A stretch of DNA of 64,000 nucleotides. It comes from Cliona cf. orientalis (lineage: Eukaryota > Porifera > Demospongiae > Clionaida > Clionaidae). The DNA lies in NCBI GenBank assembly GCA_963930775.1, contig OZ005703.1:7812001-7876000 (forward strand), written 5' to 3'. Each line of letters starts with the position of its first letter. The first letter of the stretch is position 1. Both the position numbers and the translations under genes were made by a program. Shown one piece after another: positions 10,746-23,424 of the stretch. Under the pieces are notes generated by a model. It ran no database searches. It was given only the letters and a program-made list of their open reading frames with translations, and was not told the DNA's origin.

Positions 10746-12274
10746 ATGAACAAGCGGATCAGAATTGTGATCGTCTGCTTTGTCCTGCTCCTATTGGCGG
10801 CTTTTCTTCGAATCCAACTGACGTATGAGGACAAGAGCGAACATCATGGGCGCGGGCCGCCCAGTGTACTCATCAATAGCGATACCAGAGAACTGGCAGC
10901 TGAAAAAAGGTACAAAACCGCCATGATCCGCGAAGATAATTTCACTGATCACCGAGGTTATTTGATCTGACCGATCTAAAGTGATTTTTGGTCCAACCTG
11001 CATGATATTAACTTCACTCCCTATTCTGTGACTCCTATGTTTAGATTAATATTTAAGCCACACCTCCCTATCAATTGAATGCACACTTTGCATGGCATTG
11101 TAAATAACACTGCTTTGTGCAAATCATGTACTGTATTCAGACAATCATAATATTATTGTGTAAATATACAATGTATTTGATACGGACACATGTTCTCTCT
11201 CCCCCTCTCTGAAGGCACAAGCTGATGCAAGTACCTCAACTTCACATGTCTCTCAACAATGATTCACGGATGGCCCAAAATCAGCACCTAAACTCTGTGA
11301 AGAAATCACAAAAACCCATTCTCGAAAAACCTGCTCAGCCAGTCCATAAACTTCCGTCTCCACCGCCACTCTCAGCACACTTCACAAATCTGACAATCGA
11401 GCAAATTCAATCGATTAAGAAATTTGTCTTTTTCATCGGCTACGGTAGGAGTGGCCACAGTGTGGTAGCAAGTCTGATGGATGCTCATCCAAACATGATC
11501 ATCGCAGACGAGTATTACCTTTTTGACAAGCTAGCTGGTGACAAAGGTCACAAGCGACGGAAACAGCTCAGCACCAGGTCGGGCCTATTTGACGAATTAT
11601 ACTGGAACAGCTACACATGTGCAAAGAGTGGGCGTAGAAATGCCTCGAGCGCTCACACAAAAAACTACCACCTCGGTGTCGAAGGAATGTGGCAAGGCAG
11701 ATTCGACCAATTGAAGGTGATTGGGGAAAAAACGGGCGGAGCTACGGCCATGATGTACCACGAGGGTAAAGACAAATTCAAAACGATCTACAAGCAGCTT
11801 GAGAATGTGGCTGGAGTACCGCTCTATGCCATTCATGTTGTCAGGAATCCATACGATATGATAGCTACTGTCGCCCTGTACCACGCATCGGGCCACCCAA
11901 ATGACTACAAAGTACCAGCATCAGTTGAGAATAAATTTGACGATTTGGATCAACTAACTAGAGCTACGGAGATTGTGCTGAGAAAAGCCAACGCCGTAGC
12001 CCGCATGAAAGCCGATAGCAAGCTAAATCTGAAACTGCTGGAGATCTACTTAGAAGATTTGATAGTGTATCCAAGGAGAGAGATGTTATCCATCTGTAAG
12101 TTTCTTGAGGTGGAGTGCTTTGAGGAGTACTTACGAGCGTGTGCGGCCAAGGCATACCCGAGTGCATCAAGGTCGAGGGACGTAGTAGCGTGGAACAGTG
12201 AACTGAAGAAAAAGGTGAACGCAGCGACCAAGAGATATGACTTCTTTAGCAGATACTCGTTCGATGGCTCATAA
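10746..12274 (+). CDS. Type II membrane sulfotransferase-family protein, 407 aa
   Basis: Two exons, 10746-10909 and 11215-12274, join in frame to 407 residues. Residues 1-23 form a signal anchor (MNKRIRIVIVCFVLLLLAAF), the usual Golgi type II layout, followed by a Pro/Gln/Ser-rich stem. The catalytic region starts near residue 125 with FFIGYGRSGHSVVASLMDAH, which fits the 5'-phosphosulfate loop of PAPS-dependent sulfotransferases. A 3'-phosphate-binding segment HVVRNPYDMIATV follows near residue 260. A C-terminal LEDLIVYPRREM helix resembles the family. The likely reaction is transfer of sulfate from PAPS to a glycan or protein in the secretory pathway. The acceptor cannot be read from sequence, and no specific vertebrate orthologue is recognised. 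Confidence 0.8.
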
Positions 12275-12608
12275 TAATTATTTGCTACAATTTTTGTTAT
12301 TATGTGTATATATCAGTATTTATTAATTATTAATGCTGTGTAATGCAGTCCAAGGTTTCATCGATCGCAAGAATTGGTCGACCTCTCATACCATGCTGAT
12401 TCCTAAGTTTTGAGCGTACTTTGTACAAAATTTGTGGCGAAAATAGTTAGTAGATAGCTATAGAGCCCTCACTGCCTTCCTTAGGGAAATTTTTTTGGAT
12501 GTCGAAATTGAATTTCAGATACGATAAAGGACAGCACAGCACAAATTGAAAATTAACAGAGATCGAAATTTGATAAGATGAAATTTTAAATTTTTAATGA
12601 AGTTTGCT
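12275..12608. other. Convergent 3' intergenic region
   Basis: AT-rich 334 bp between the 3' ends of the sulfotransferase (+) and REXO1 (-). It must hold both polyadenylation regions. No gene or repeat is evident. Confidence 0.5.
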
Positions 12609-13223
12609 TCACTTATCGGAAGTGCTAGAGGTTCTGGACACCTTTTTCAAGTCTTGCTTGACTTTCCACAACATTAGCTCCATACACGCACGAGAGTCCT
12701 CCAGACTATCATGACCACCGTCTAAACAGCATGACATCATCATTATGTCATTCTTATACTGATGACATCATCATTACATCACACTCACCAATGCTATCTT
12801 GAATGAACTTTTGCATGTACTCTGCCATTAGTGTCTTGAGAGCTCTCTTATAGGGAGGGCCCTTTCTGTGAGGGAACACTATCGCAGTGTCAACCACACA
12901 GCTGTGCATTACCTGCACATGAGTACAGCAAAAGAATCATTATTGCAGACCTGATTGAATATACATACATGTAGGTTTATATATCACCGTAAAAAAAATC
13001 ATAATATTATTATGTGATGATATAGCCTTGTCCTCAGCTTTTAAGGGGCTGGAGACTGGAGACAATTCTATGATTGCATACCTTTAGTGATGTTAGGTCA
13101 GACTCTAGGCTGTGCCCCAGCAGGATAGTGTCGGTGAAGAAGAGTTTTAGCAGGTCAGACTGCACATCCTGAAGGCTAGTCTCCACTCCAACCATATCAT
13201 CACTAGTAAGACCACTGAACCTG

Positions 13224-13254
<31 letters not shown>

Positions 13255-13523
13255 TGAAGTTTTTCACTCAGGGAACACTTTCCACACTCTACCTTGTGTT
13301 ATAGTCGACAATGGGGTGGCTAGGCTTAACCAGTTTCTCATAGATTGGCTGAAGGGACATATTGATGACAGACACTCTAGTCAGCTGAAGACCGACAGTC
13401 GTGTAACACATCTCACAGTCCAATGCATACACCGAGGGATGGTAGGCGGGGTCAGTGGGTGGAGCTTCGGTAGTGACGTAACCTTTATCTAATGTGGGTC
13501 GTTCACCAGCTGTAACATGAAAC

Positions 13524-13582
<59 letters not shown>

Positions 13583-16500
13583 GAGATTATGAAAGACTCC
13601 TACTCAATGAGATTAGACTAGAATACCATACCTTTGCAACTTGACAGCCAGCCGAGTCCCGTCGCCCCTGGCAACAAGTGTACTTTGACACCACTCCTTC
13701 ACCATACTCTATAGAAACAATAGTACTCAATATCTCGAGTTCACTCTAATATTGCCCATTTCACCCACCTTTATTCTTAAATAGCCTCCCATAGTGGTAG
13801 ACACACTCCTCAGGTCTCTGATACTGTCCACTGTTATAGATGATGAACATCTTACTGCACCTGCAGCAGCGGTGCTCCATGGCGTTTGGCCCGATGGGTC
13901 TAATCTCACTCGACTGCTGAGAGTTTCTGAGAATGGAGGCCTCCCCAGGCTTAGCCGTGGGCCGGGGGTAGCCATTCTCACGAAGCTGGTCCTCTGAGAG
14001 CACATAGTTCTGCATGTGACTGTAGAACAGTGGGGCTGTGTACATGTGTGCGTGTGCGAAAAAGACAAAAAAGTGGGCAATTTTTGATTTTTAAAGACTC
14101 AGTACTATGTACATAGATTAATTGGATATCTTCAAGAAGGACCTCTCTCCCTCCATCCAAAAAAACCAATGTTCCCATCTCTATTATATCAGGTACTACA
14201 ATGTCATGTAAATGTATCTATCTTACCAGTTAGTTCAATTTCTCTCCTCCTGATAATGCTATACGTCGGCTTAGCAGGTTGTCTGCAGGTGGGAGGGGCA
14301 GCAGTGGGCGTGGCTTTCTTCTTTTTAGTGGTGGGAGGAGCTTTGGGTGTGGCCTTCTTCATCTCCATAGCAGCGTGCTTTGCCACTAGCGAGGTATACG
14401 ACATTTGATTCTTCTTGTGCTGAGCGGCCACCTTTGTTAGATTGATGAGAGGTCCAGAGGGCAGGTACTGTGGACTGACGATTGTCTTCTTAGCACCAGA
14501 GGCCTCCTTTGGGAGTGCTGTGTCAGCAATATTACTAGCAATATCACCACTATGCTGTGAAGACTCTATTATATTATGACGACAGTGTGTAATGATATGC
14601 ATGATAATCTACATGTACATGTACATAACTGTACATGTATATCACATCTCTCACCTTCATTCAAGTCATGTGAGACATCATCACTTGGTGTGGTGGGACT
14701 ACTGGGTGTCATGTGACCAGTGGGTGTCATGTGATCAGTGGGTGTGGTTTGGCCACTGGATGATGTCGGACTGAAGGGGAAACCCCTGTTCTGTGTCGGA
14801 GTCTTGGCCAAGCGAACAGTCGGAGATTTGCGGTTGAAAACGCTCAGATCAAGCTGTGTTGGATGACCACTTCTCTTTCCATCGCCGCTGCCACTAGCTT
14901 GAACGCCATCAGATGATGACAAAGAACCTCTTGATTTCGATTTCTTCTTCTGTTTCTTTCCACCCTTCACCTTCTTGGACAAGCTGCCTCGTCGCTTTGT
15001 CTTAGCCACACCCACTCCGCAGAGAGCACTGTCAAAGGATATTCCCTGCGAGTAAGATACTTCATCCGAATCTGTCGCAGTACGTTCCTCTCTCCCTTCC
15101 TCTTCCAAAACTATCCTCTGAATGATGTCCGACACCACTGCAGCTCTCTCTCCCTCCTCTCTCTCACCATCACTCTCACTATCGCTTCCTCCAAACAGCT
15201 CCGTTGCTAGGTCTGCCGTATCCATAGGCTCCGCCCAAGATGAACTCTGACCCTCGCACAGTGTAGCTAGGATATCTTGTGCCGGCTCAGCACTTACATT
15301 CATCGTTTTAGGAGAATCAGCGGTAGCTGGAGAATCAGCGGTAGCTTCTTCTTTAGAACAAGGCCTCGCTTTAACTTTCTCGCCAACTGTTTCGTGAATG
15401 GAGGAGGGAGAGGGAGGTGTGGCATCACTGGAACGGCTGAATTTCTTGAGAGAATCCAAAGTTACTGACAGCTTCTTCATGCGAGAAAGGGCAGCCTGTC
15501 CACCACGTGTAGTATTGCCAGTAGGCTTACTGACAACATCCGTAGATGTTGCCTGATTCGGTGATTCTTTCATTTCAGATAATTTCCTTGTGGCACTCGG
15601 TTCAGCTGTAGCACTGCTGCACATGTTCACGCTAGGAGTTGAAGATAAACTGGCAGGCCTGGACTTCATGATAACATCTTTCGATTCAGAGAGGGAGTCA
15701 CGTTGCGATGACTCAGCACTCAAAGCACCATCTTTAGAATGTCTGGCTTTCTTTGGCAGATGTTTATCTTTCTTCAATTTGCTGTTTTTTACTTTCTTTG
15801 AGTCAGCTACTTCTCTAGAACCTGGCTGCTTATCAGTGCTACTGGAAGAAGGCGGAGTCTGATGCTGATCGACTTTAGGTAGCTTCTGACTAATAAGCTC
15901 CTTAGAGGCAGGATTAATACTAGCAGCAGTAGATGAAGGCAGTCGATCCATTTCTGCCAATTTTTGGCTAAAATGATCCCCAGAGTCAATCTTTGTCATA
16001 CTCGCTTTCGATGGTATTTTCTTTTTGGAATGAGCTTTCCTCGATTTGACCTTGCCGACCTCTGCTCCCTCTACTGAAGAAGTAGATGATTTCTTTGAGT
16101 AGAACTGAGAGCTACTGAACACTGCTGCAGCACTATGCTGTGGGGCAGGAGATTCTGAAGCTGCTGTCACACTAGATGAAGTTTTTACTCCAGAATCCAT
16201 AGCAGGAGTCAAACTGGTATCACCACCAAAGGAACTCTGTAGCTCAGCTTCCAGTAATCTCCATCCTTTTAAGTTCTTCTTTTCAGCTCCTCCAGTTGCT
16301 GTCTTATCCACCAGTGTCTTCCCCTCTCCTCCCCCTCCCTCCATCTTAAGTATCTTTTTCCCTCTCTCTTCCTCTTCTCCACCAGCCCCAAGAAGATGGC
16401 CACTCTCTTTCACTTTCTCTGTCTCGCTGCCATCTTCTTTGTGCTCCTTCATAGCCGCTTCTTTTAGCTGTGCTAGTCGAGCCGCTGTCTGGTTTCTGAT

Positions 16501-19120
16501 CCTCTTCAGAGCCAAGGTGCTCACATTCATGTAGATCATGCGATTCGAGGCACGCTGAAACAACACCTTCTCTTCATCCAGGGCCTGCAAGAGAGACAAA
16601 GAGGGGTGGAGAGAGAGAGAGAGAGAGAGAGAGAGGGAAGGAGAGAGAAGCTATGTATCCATATTTCTCAACAAGTTAACTGTCTACCTTTTCATAGGCT
16701 TCCTCGGGTTGAGGGTCGATCTTGAGAAACTCGTCGATGAAGGAGTCTAAGAATCTCTGCCTGACCTTGGTGGGGATTTTAGCGTTGGGGGTCAGGGCAA
16801 GTTTCGGCCTCTTAGCAGCAGGGGCCTGGGGGGGGGGGGGAGTGGGAGGGGGGAGGTAGACTAGAATTTGAGTTAGATTTCTTAAGCTAGTCTCACCTCC
16901 TCTGATGGTTTTGCCAGTCTCTTCTTGCCCATGTACACTGCACTCTGGTCAATACTACCTCCAAACTAAACAATCAACATCATCACTAATTTTTTTGCAT
17001 ACAATTATTTGGCACATACAACTTAATTACAACTAAGTTACTTACATTAGAGCTGGCAGAATGAGTTGCTGTGTGAAGCTTAACTGGTTCTCTCACAACC
17101 TGTAGTGGAGAAATGCATTCAGTCAAGTAGTCAGCAATAAGCGTAAAGGGTAATGTTGGTAAAGTTAGTAATTTTGGTGCTATAGGCGACGGCAGCGACA
17201 AGGGTAATGTTGGTAAAGTTGGTAAAGCGTCCGACAAAATGATAATTTTATGCAGGACGGCATCGGTAAAGTTGGTAAAATTAGTAATTTTGGTGAACTG
17301 TAGGCGACAGCAGCGACAAGGTAAAATTGGTAAAGTTGGTAAAATCGGTAAAATTAGTAATTTTGGTGAACTGTAGGCGACAGCAGCGACAAGGTAAAAT
17401 TGGTAAAGTTGGTAAAATCGGTAAAATTAGTAATTTTGGTGAACTGTAGGCGACAGCAGCGACAAGGTAAAATTGGTAAAGTTGGTAAAATCGGTAAAAT
17501 TAGTAATTTTGGTGAACTGTAGGCGACGGCAGCGACAAGGTAAAATTGGTAAAGTTGGTAAAATCGGCATCCAACAAAAAATTTAAATTTGTGCAGGACG
17601 GTGTCCGACAAAATGATAATTTTATGCAGGACGGCATCCGACAAAATGATATGGTTATGAATGTTTGTGGATTGTGTTATTTAGTGTTATCAACAGTTAT
17701 GGAAGGAGGCCATTATTGGTTGAATCCAATTGCAAATCATGGATTCCACATTCATCAACTAAAAGCCAACTGCATGGACTTCATCTATACACACCGTACA
17801 CGTACCTTAGTGTTGGAATGAGCGACACGCTTCTTCTTCAAACTGACATCAACAAATTTCTTTTCTGATTTCTGTAGCAATAATATAATTATTTTATTAA
17901 TCAGAAAGGGGTTCACGTTAATTAACCACATCATGTGACATGTACGTGGCAATATACCTGTGGTTTCTTATCCAGTGTGTCAGCTATCTTATCGGAGGCT
18001 GATGATGTCTCCCCAGCCGTAGCTGTCGTCGTTGTCGATGGCAACGCCGGCACGGCAGTGATCTTCTTAAACTCTGCCTCAATCCAAGCAAGCTCCTCAG
18101 CGTTCAATATCCCCGTCTCCATGGCAATACCATCACCATCGTCACCATCATCTTGAATATCATTATCACTATCGTCGGACATTTTCCCGCTGTCGCCAAA
18201 TATTTCCTTCTCCGTTACAAGCATGCTCTCTAGTGCAGCTACATCAGCAGAAACTTCAGCTTCACTAGGATCAGGCAGCGCATCCACAACTAGCGGTGGT
18301 GGTATGGTGTCTAAAATAGCAGGCACCTCATCTTCAGATTTTGCTGGTGTGCTTGTCGATGGTTCTCTGGTTGGTTGATAGTTGGAGTCGACTACTGTAG
18401 CACAATTCTCAGGTGCGTAGCTAGGCAACGAGGACGTAGTGGGAGGGGGAGGAGTTGGGGGTGTGGCAGTGGCAGTGGTAGTGGTCGTTGTCACTGCTAC
18501 CTGTTCGCTGGAGACCTCTGGAGGTGATGTAATCATGATGTCACCGGAAGGTGGACCACCTCCTTTATCATCATTATTAGCATCGCCACTGGTACTACCG
18601 GAGTCTAGTCCACTGCCGTAAAAACTAGCGATTTTCCCTATCACTGCAGATACTTCAGAGACAAACTTCTCGTTAGCCTCAGCTTGACCTGCGATACCCT
18701 CCTCCTCCTTTGATGAAGCAGGCTGATCAGATTTTGGCGGTCCATCTTGCAGCTGCTCTTGTGGAGCTTTTTCACCGACAGTATCAGTAGAAGCTGGTTT
18801 ATCAGTGCCAGTGCTATCAGTGGTGGATGTGGTAGCAGCAGCTGGGGATGGATCTGTTCGAGGAGGGGCTACAAGTCGAGAACGAAGCTTAGGCAGCTTC
18901 TTCGCCACCGATTTAGCTGGGGAGGGAGAGAGAGAGAAAGAGATCCCTCAAATTTGGCGGTGATGTGGGGAGGGGGGGATAGGCATAGATTTATAATCTA
19001 TGGGATAGGGGACTCACTGGCTGGTTTGGAGTGTCTGTAGTGGCAGTGAGGTCTGTGACAAAGCCCGTGCTCGTAGAACGGACACACCACGCCGCGGAAA
19101 TAACCAGCAGAGTGGAACAT
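12609..19120 (-). CDS. REXO1: RNA exonuclease 1 homologue (Elongin-A-binding), 1535 aa
   Basis: Fourteen exons join in frame: 19120-19018, 18916-17958, 17871-17806, 17099-17046, 16965-16897, 16825-16688, 16584-14655, 14565-14227, 14035-13769, 13708-13632, 13522-13293, 13220-13082, 12912-12789 and 12721-12609. The N-terminus MFHSAGYFRGVVCPFYEHGL ends in a CCCH-type zinc motif, as in vertebrate REXO1. A long Ser/Lys-rich disordered region includes a 1.9-kb exon. The Elongin-A-binding region follows (LRENGYP and a CCRC...CVYHYGRL zinc-binding stretch). The DEDDh exonuclease carries YALDCEMCYT, then GHSLESDL, and the late motif GGHDSLEDSRACM. Expected activity is 3'-5' RNA trimming in the nucleus. 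The donor and acceptor flanks are heavily CT-rich. Intron 4 (between exons 17099-17046 and 17871-17806) contains a 73-bp minisatellite. The 5' end is 103 bp from TTC4. Confidence 0.92.
17135..17660 (-). repeat. 73-bp minisatellite array in REXO1 intron
   Basis: Unit starts at 17281, 17354, 17427 and 17500 give an exact 73-bp period. Each unit has four GGTAAA(A/G)T(T/C)-type 9-bp subrepeats, then TTAGTAATTTTGGTGAACTG and a GGCGACAGCAGCGACAAGG block. The array edges carry duplicated CCGACAAAATGATAATTTTA blocks at about 17228 and 17608. The same unit occurs in the opposite orientation at 23425-24268 and 43600-44130. Confidence 0.9.
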
Positions 19121-19223
19121 CACTGATGTGGCATCAGCTGTATAAGAAAGGTCAAAGGTGAAATTGTGCACCACGTGGGTGACTATAATCAACAGGGGCA
19201 CCGCCCATACCTGGTTGGAAGTG
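19121..19223. promoter_or_regulatory. Bidirectional promoter, REXO1 / TTC4
   Basis: Only 103 bp separate the divergent start codons. It contains CCACGTGG at about 19171 (E-box) and no TATA box. The compactness implies a shared core promoter. Confidence 0.6.
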
Positions 19224-21492
19224 ATGGCTGAAAGTCATGAAAGTATTGATAAGGCAGGCAGCCAGGCGGTGTCAGTGGACATGGACGCCATGATTGATGA
19301 GATCCTGGCGAGGAAGGGACCTAAGAAATATCAGGATGGACTATCAGAAGACAACTGGGAGCAGGTAGGCAGGCAGCTCTCCTCCTCCCCCCCCCCCCCC
19401 CCCCCCCCCCCCCACCAATAATATACTTTACATGAGACATGCGATGCTTATGTGGTAGGGAGAGTTTCCATGGAACAAAAGAGCTTTTCAACCTACCACC
19501 CCTAGTTCTCAAGGCTAGGCACCTATGTGGCTCTGCCTTTTGCTTAAATTAGGTTTGCCTGAGCAGGCAGTGAGATGGTTTTCCCCTTAGGTTTGGATTG
19601 GTAGTAGAAGATAAACCTACTGAATTTTCATGAAATTGCATATGTGTTTGTGCAGGAGATGGAGCACATCCCATTCTTCATGACAAAGCCGCCTGATTCC
19701 ATCGATCCAGACAAGGACACTGCACTGTCAGCACTTCAGCAGCTCAAGTACGAGACTAGCACGGCTGAGGGGAGAGCCATGGCTCACAAGGAGGAAGGGA
19801 ACGAACACTTTAAGACGAAGAAGTACAAGCTAGCCGTTGAGGAGTACAGTGCTGGGATAAGGGAGAAGTGTTCGGATGGAAATCTGAACGCTGTGCTCTA
19901 CTGCAATAGGGCAGCCGCCCAGTTTCATATAGGTGAAGTGTTCTCTCATGAAAGGGAGAAAGAGAGAGAAACGGATAAATTTAATCGTTAATTGTCATTG
20001 ATCCATTTTGCAGGAAATTATCGATCGTCTATCACTGATGCCACTCAAGCTAAGAAACTCAAGCCAGATCACATCAAAGCCTATCACAGAGGTACTGGAA
20101 TGAGGTGTATACTGGTGGTGGAATGGAATGGAATTTTCTGACCATGTTGCCTAGGTGCTCTTGCCTGTCAAAAGTTGCAGCGCTATGGAGAGGTGATAGA
20201 GTGGTGTGATGAAGGACTCAGGGTGAGTGCCTCTTCTCTCTCTCCCTCCCTTTCCCTCTCTCTCTTTCTTTGTGTGAGGCTTATCTGCACACATGTCACT
20301 CACTCCAAAGGTTGACGCTGAAAATACCAGTTTGAAGGAGCTCAGAGCTAAAGCTACCAAGGAGAAGGTGTGCACAGAGTAAATTTGAATAATTATTATA
20401 ACAGTACAGCTAGTCCACTTTTCCCCCCTCATGCATGCACCCCCTCTCCCACACATGTGATACATTTTTCAGAAAAAACAGGAGAGAGATGAGCGAAGGC
20501 AAGCAGCTGCTGCGAAAACCAAACTATCAGAAGATCAAAAGCTACTAGCAGCAATTAAAGTAAATATAATAGGGGCTGCCCAAATATGATTCTATGAGAA
20601 AATCATGGTGATTTTGTTATAGTCTCGAGGCATCCGATTGGCTGATGATGATGTAGTGGAATCTGGGGGAATTCCCTGTTTGAGCCTGGAAGGTCCCCAT
20701 CCCTCGGGTGAGAGGGTTCACCTCGACGGCCAGGGTCAGCTAATCTGGCCTGTGCTACTCCTCTACCCCGAATATGGACAAACGGACTTCATAGCTGCCT
20801 TCAATGAAAACCAGAGGTACTTATCAATAGAATTGGTTATAAACATTTATGCAGCTTTTAGACTGTTGCACCAATCACAAAAATGATCAATAAATTATTT
20901 ATAAAAATTATATAGTAACTTTGTGATTTTTTGTGTCCACTATTATTATGCCAGTTCCCAGCTTTTTGTTGATTATTGCTGTGACTGTTGCTGCAGATTC
21001 TGTGATCACATAGCTGTAATGTTTGGTGAGGAGCCCCCTCCCTGGGACAGAGACAGACGCTACACTCCCTCCACCATTGAGGTCAGTATATACACAGCTA
21101 CTATTAATTTTTTTTATCTCCCATGTAGCAATATCCACAGTATTTGATTGAGATTTGAAATTGACAATCCAGCCAGAAATTTTCACCATGAGAAAATTTT
21201 CACTCATTTTGTACCCATTTTGCTGGTGAATCTGCACATGCTTATTGAACTTTTTTGATGCCCTGTGTATAATATACTGTACCTCATGAATTTAACTCGA
21301 TTGTTGTAACTATCGTTGTAGGTCTACTATGAGAACCAGAGTCGTGGAGGTTTGACCCTCGTGACCCTTGAGTCCAGCCTGGCCCAAGCCCTCTCCTCTT
21401 CTGGGTACAGGGTCGTCAATGGAACTCCTTCATTCATTGTCCTAGCAGCTAGAACTGACTTTAGAGAACAATATCTGAGAAGAAATGCATAG
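19224..21492 (+). CDS. TTC4: Tetratricopeptide repeat protein 4 co-chaperone, 385 aa
   Basis: Nine exons, 19224-19364, 19656-19932, 20014-20091, 20155-20222, 20311-20367, 20473-20559, 20623-20816, 20997-21081 and 21322-21492, give 385 residues (387 in human). TTC4/Cns1 is an HSP90/HSP70 co-chaperone. The N-terminal segment FFMTKPPDSIDPDKD precedes TPR repeats from about residue 80 (EEGNEHFKTKKYKLAVEEYS, then AAAQFHIGNYRSSITDATQA and ALACQKLQRYGEVIEW). A charged linker leads to the C-terminal domain with VLLLYPEYGQTDFIAAFNE and PPPWDRDRRYTPSTIEVYYE, conserved in the family. The chosen ATG follows REXO1's divergent promoter; an in-frame upstream ATG at 19158 exists but has no family similarity. 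Confidence 0.92.
19387..19413. repeat. 27-base poly-C run in TTC4 intron 1
   Basis: An uninterrupted cytosine run lies 22 bp downstream of the intron 1 donor. Similar C or G runs occur at 241-257, 35259-35281, 42105-42124, 47474-47500 and 63834-63850. Confidence 0.8.
19470..19612 (+). repeat. Dispersed repeat, copy 1, in TTC4 intron 1
   Basis: Matches the reverse complement of 51395-51525. Shared blocks are AACCTACCACCCCTA, GTGGCTCTGC and TTGCCTGAGCAGGCA, in the same order and with similar spacing. It looks like a short interspersed element, but no clear pol III boxes or tail are visible. Confidence 0.6.
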
Positions 21493-21682
21493 CTCTGGAT
21501 AACATAGTCTATGTTTGCACAAGTATGTTTGATGTAATAATCATGGGATAATATGCATGAGTTATTCATATATAGTAATGCCTCAATCCATGGCCAGATA
21601 AGGACACTGATCATCTGAAGAATAATATGTTCGTTGATTATGAGCTACATTTTGGTCTTTGTTCCAGCTCCATAACTATTTA

Positions 21683-22250
21683 CAGTAGAACTTCCGAATA
21701 ACGGACACATTGGGAGCAGGCCTTTTGTCCTTTATATGGAGGTTGTCCTTTTACAGAAGCGGAGACAATTTTACATAATAATAATTATAATATTATAGTC
21801 TACACATTATGTAGCTATTATAGCTGCAGAGGTGACTGGAGAAAGAATCAACAGGAAAGCAGCTAGGATATGAGTCTACTTCAATTTATTTATAAGTACT
21901 GTGTATGTATGTATAGACCACACTATACTTGAATTGTATCATGCAACCAGACCCCACCGGAAGCTGGCCTCTGGTCGACTGGTCATATCATATCATGGTG
22001 CCAGCAATTACGTCACTGGCCGCGAAAAGGGGTGTGGCTTCCTGGCCGTCCGCTATTTAGAAGTAAAATTATACTGAAAGGTTCAATCGGGTCCGAACAA
22101 TCCGTCCGTTATAGTGAATTGAGAGGTTGTCCGCTCCTCGGAGGTTCGTAATGTACTAAGTCTATGGCAAATTCAATCCGTTCCATAGCGGTTGTCCGTT
22201 ATATAGTGGGTGGTCGCTCCAGGGAGGGTCCGTTATGAGAAGTTCCACTG
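21683..22250. mobile_element. 568-bp pogo/Tigger-like non-autonomous transposon
   Basis: The left end CAGTAGAACTTCCGAATAAC and the right end, read on the other strand as CAGTGGAACTTCTCATAAC, form about 25-bp TIRs flanked by TA duplications (21681-21682, 22251-22252). CAGTxGAACxTC ends plus TA targets are typical of the pogo/Tigger branch of Tc1/mariner. Several internal TCCGTTAT motifs repeat the terminal sequence. No transposase frame is present. Confidence 0.85.
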
Positions 22251-22284
22251 TACAGTTTCTGAATAATTATTGTGACATACATTA

Positions 22285-22849
22285 GGCCAAGCAAAGTTAA
22301 TTAATAGTTTCTCAGGCCCGCCCGCATCAAATTTTGAGAAAGCAAGACTTTTTTATTTATTTTTCACGTGAGCAGTCACGTGCTAATTAATTTGATTAAC
22401 AGACAAAAATTGGAATATACACGGTAAAGAGTTCATGAAACTAACTGTTTTCTGGCATCTCGAGACAGTTTGGTTGACATCTCACAACTGAAGTCTCCAT
22501 GAAAGTGGTATTTAGCCAGCAGCTAGCTAGCTATTTTCTTCAAAGATGATGACGTCATCTGGTGCAGGCTAAATCTTGTCATCTTGCAAGGTTAGTACGA
22601 CTGATGAAACTTTTCTCTACTAAATAGAAAGCTAAACTTGATTGTCAGGCTAGATATTCTCTCTGGTTGGACTTTAATACTTGTATTTCAGCACTAGCTT
22701 GTGTATCAACCACGTGCAACACTAGCGAAAATGGGCGTGGCCATTATCGCCACGCCCATTTTTCATTAAAAAATAAAATAAAAAGCCGCCTCCCGCATGG
22801 GTTTTGAAATTTGAAAGCCTGAGAAACTAGTAATTAAGTTTGTTTGGCC
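22285..22849. mobile_element. 565-bp PIF/Harbinger (Tourist-like) MITE
   Basis: Termini GGCCAAGCAAAGTTAATTAA (left) and GGCCAAACAAACTTAATTAC (right, other strand) form about 33-bp TIRs with three mismatches, ending in AGTTTCTCAGGC. The 3-bp target TTA is duplicated at 22282-22284 and 22850-22852. GGCC-type ends with TTA duplications are diagnostic of Tourist elements mobilised by PIF/Harbinger transposase. It is non-coding. Confidence 0.88.
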
Positions 22850-23424
22850 TTATTATATTCTTTGAAGAAGCTTGGTCTGTATATGTATGGCATAGTATAA
22901 CATGTTCAGGACCATGGTAGCTGCTTTCATCTGCTCAAGAGCTACATTTTGGTTTTTGTTCCAGCTCCATAGCTCTTTCCGTTGCTGAGATACACTTTGG
23001 CGCGCGCCGCGGTATAGAGTTAATGATATTCATAGCTTTTAATTAATTACGTCACGGTCTGTACATTCCAACGTGAAAACCATACGCGTTTTACTACCCC
23101 CTGTCCCAGCTCAATAAATAGCATTTTCTGGAAGGTACTATCGATAACGGGGCTAGACGGTGTCAGGGGTATCCCCTCTGGCACCTGCAGCTGAAAACTG
23201 CACATGGTCCTGGGCATATATGGCTTAGGGGTCGCCCAGGTTCCTCCCTTGAATACCCCCCATCCCTGGAAGTATGCCAGCTGCGGTAATGTCCGCAGGG
23301 TCACTCCCAAACGGATCACCGAAGCTGCGGCACCTCGGCCCGGGGGGAGGGATGATTGGGACTATTTTTATTTTTTTTTTCAAATTTTCAAATGATCCCA
23401 ATATTATTATTATTGAACACAGTT

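Larger units (their letters stand above)
21552..23405. repeat. Dispersed repeat, copy B, with two nested DNA transposons
   Basis: Left part 21552-21682 and right part 22853-23405 match copy A of the SPEF2 intron. Between them sit a TA-flanked element (21683-22250) and a TTA-flanked element (22285-22849). The right part contains the intact counterpart of the site where copy A received its MITE. The segment 23041-23350 is nearly identical to copy A, including the T-rich run after GGGAGGGATGATTGG, so the family spread fairly recently. Confidence 0.8.

Noticed and set aside
14569-14655. Extension of the large REXO1 open frame beyond 14655
   Set aside because: A GTGAGAG donor after LNEG and the in-frame junction to the exon starting 14565 show the extra codons are intronic.
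17281-17573. Regular 73-bp repeats as a CRISPR array
   Set aside because: Units are contiguous and fully repeated with internal 9-bp subrepeats and no variable spacers. The window is eukaryotic. It is a minisatellite.
19158-19223. Upstream ATG at 19158 as the TTC4 start
   Set aside because: It would overlap the REXO1 5' region and add residues with no TTC4 similarity. ATG 19224 gives a product of the family length.
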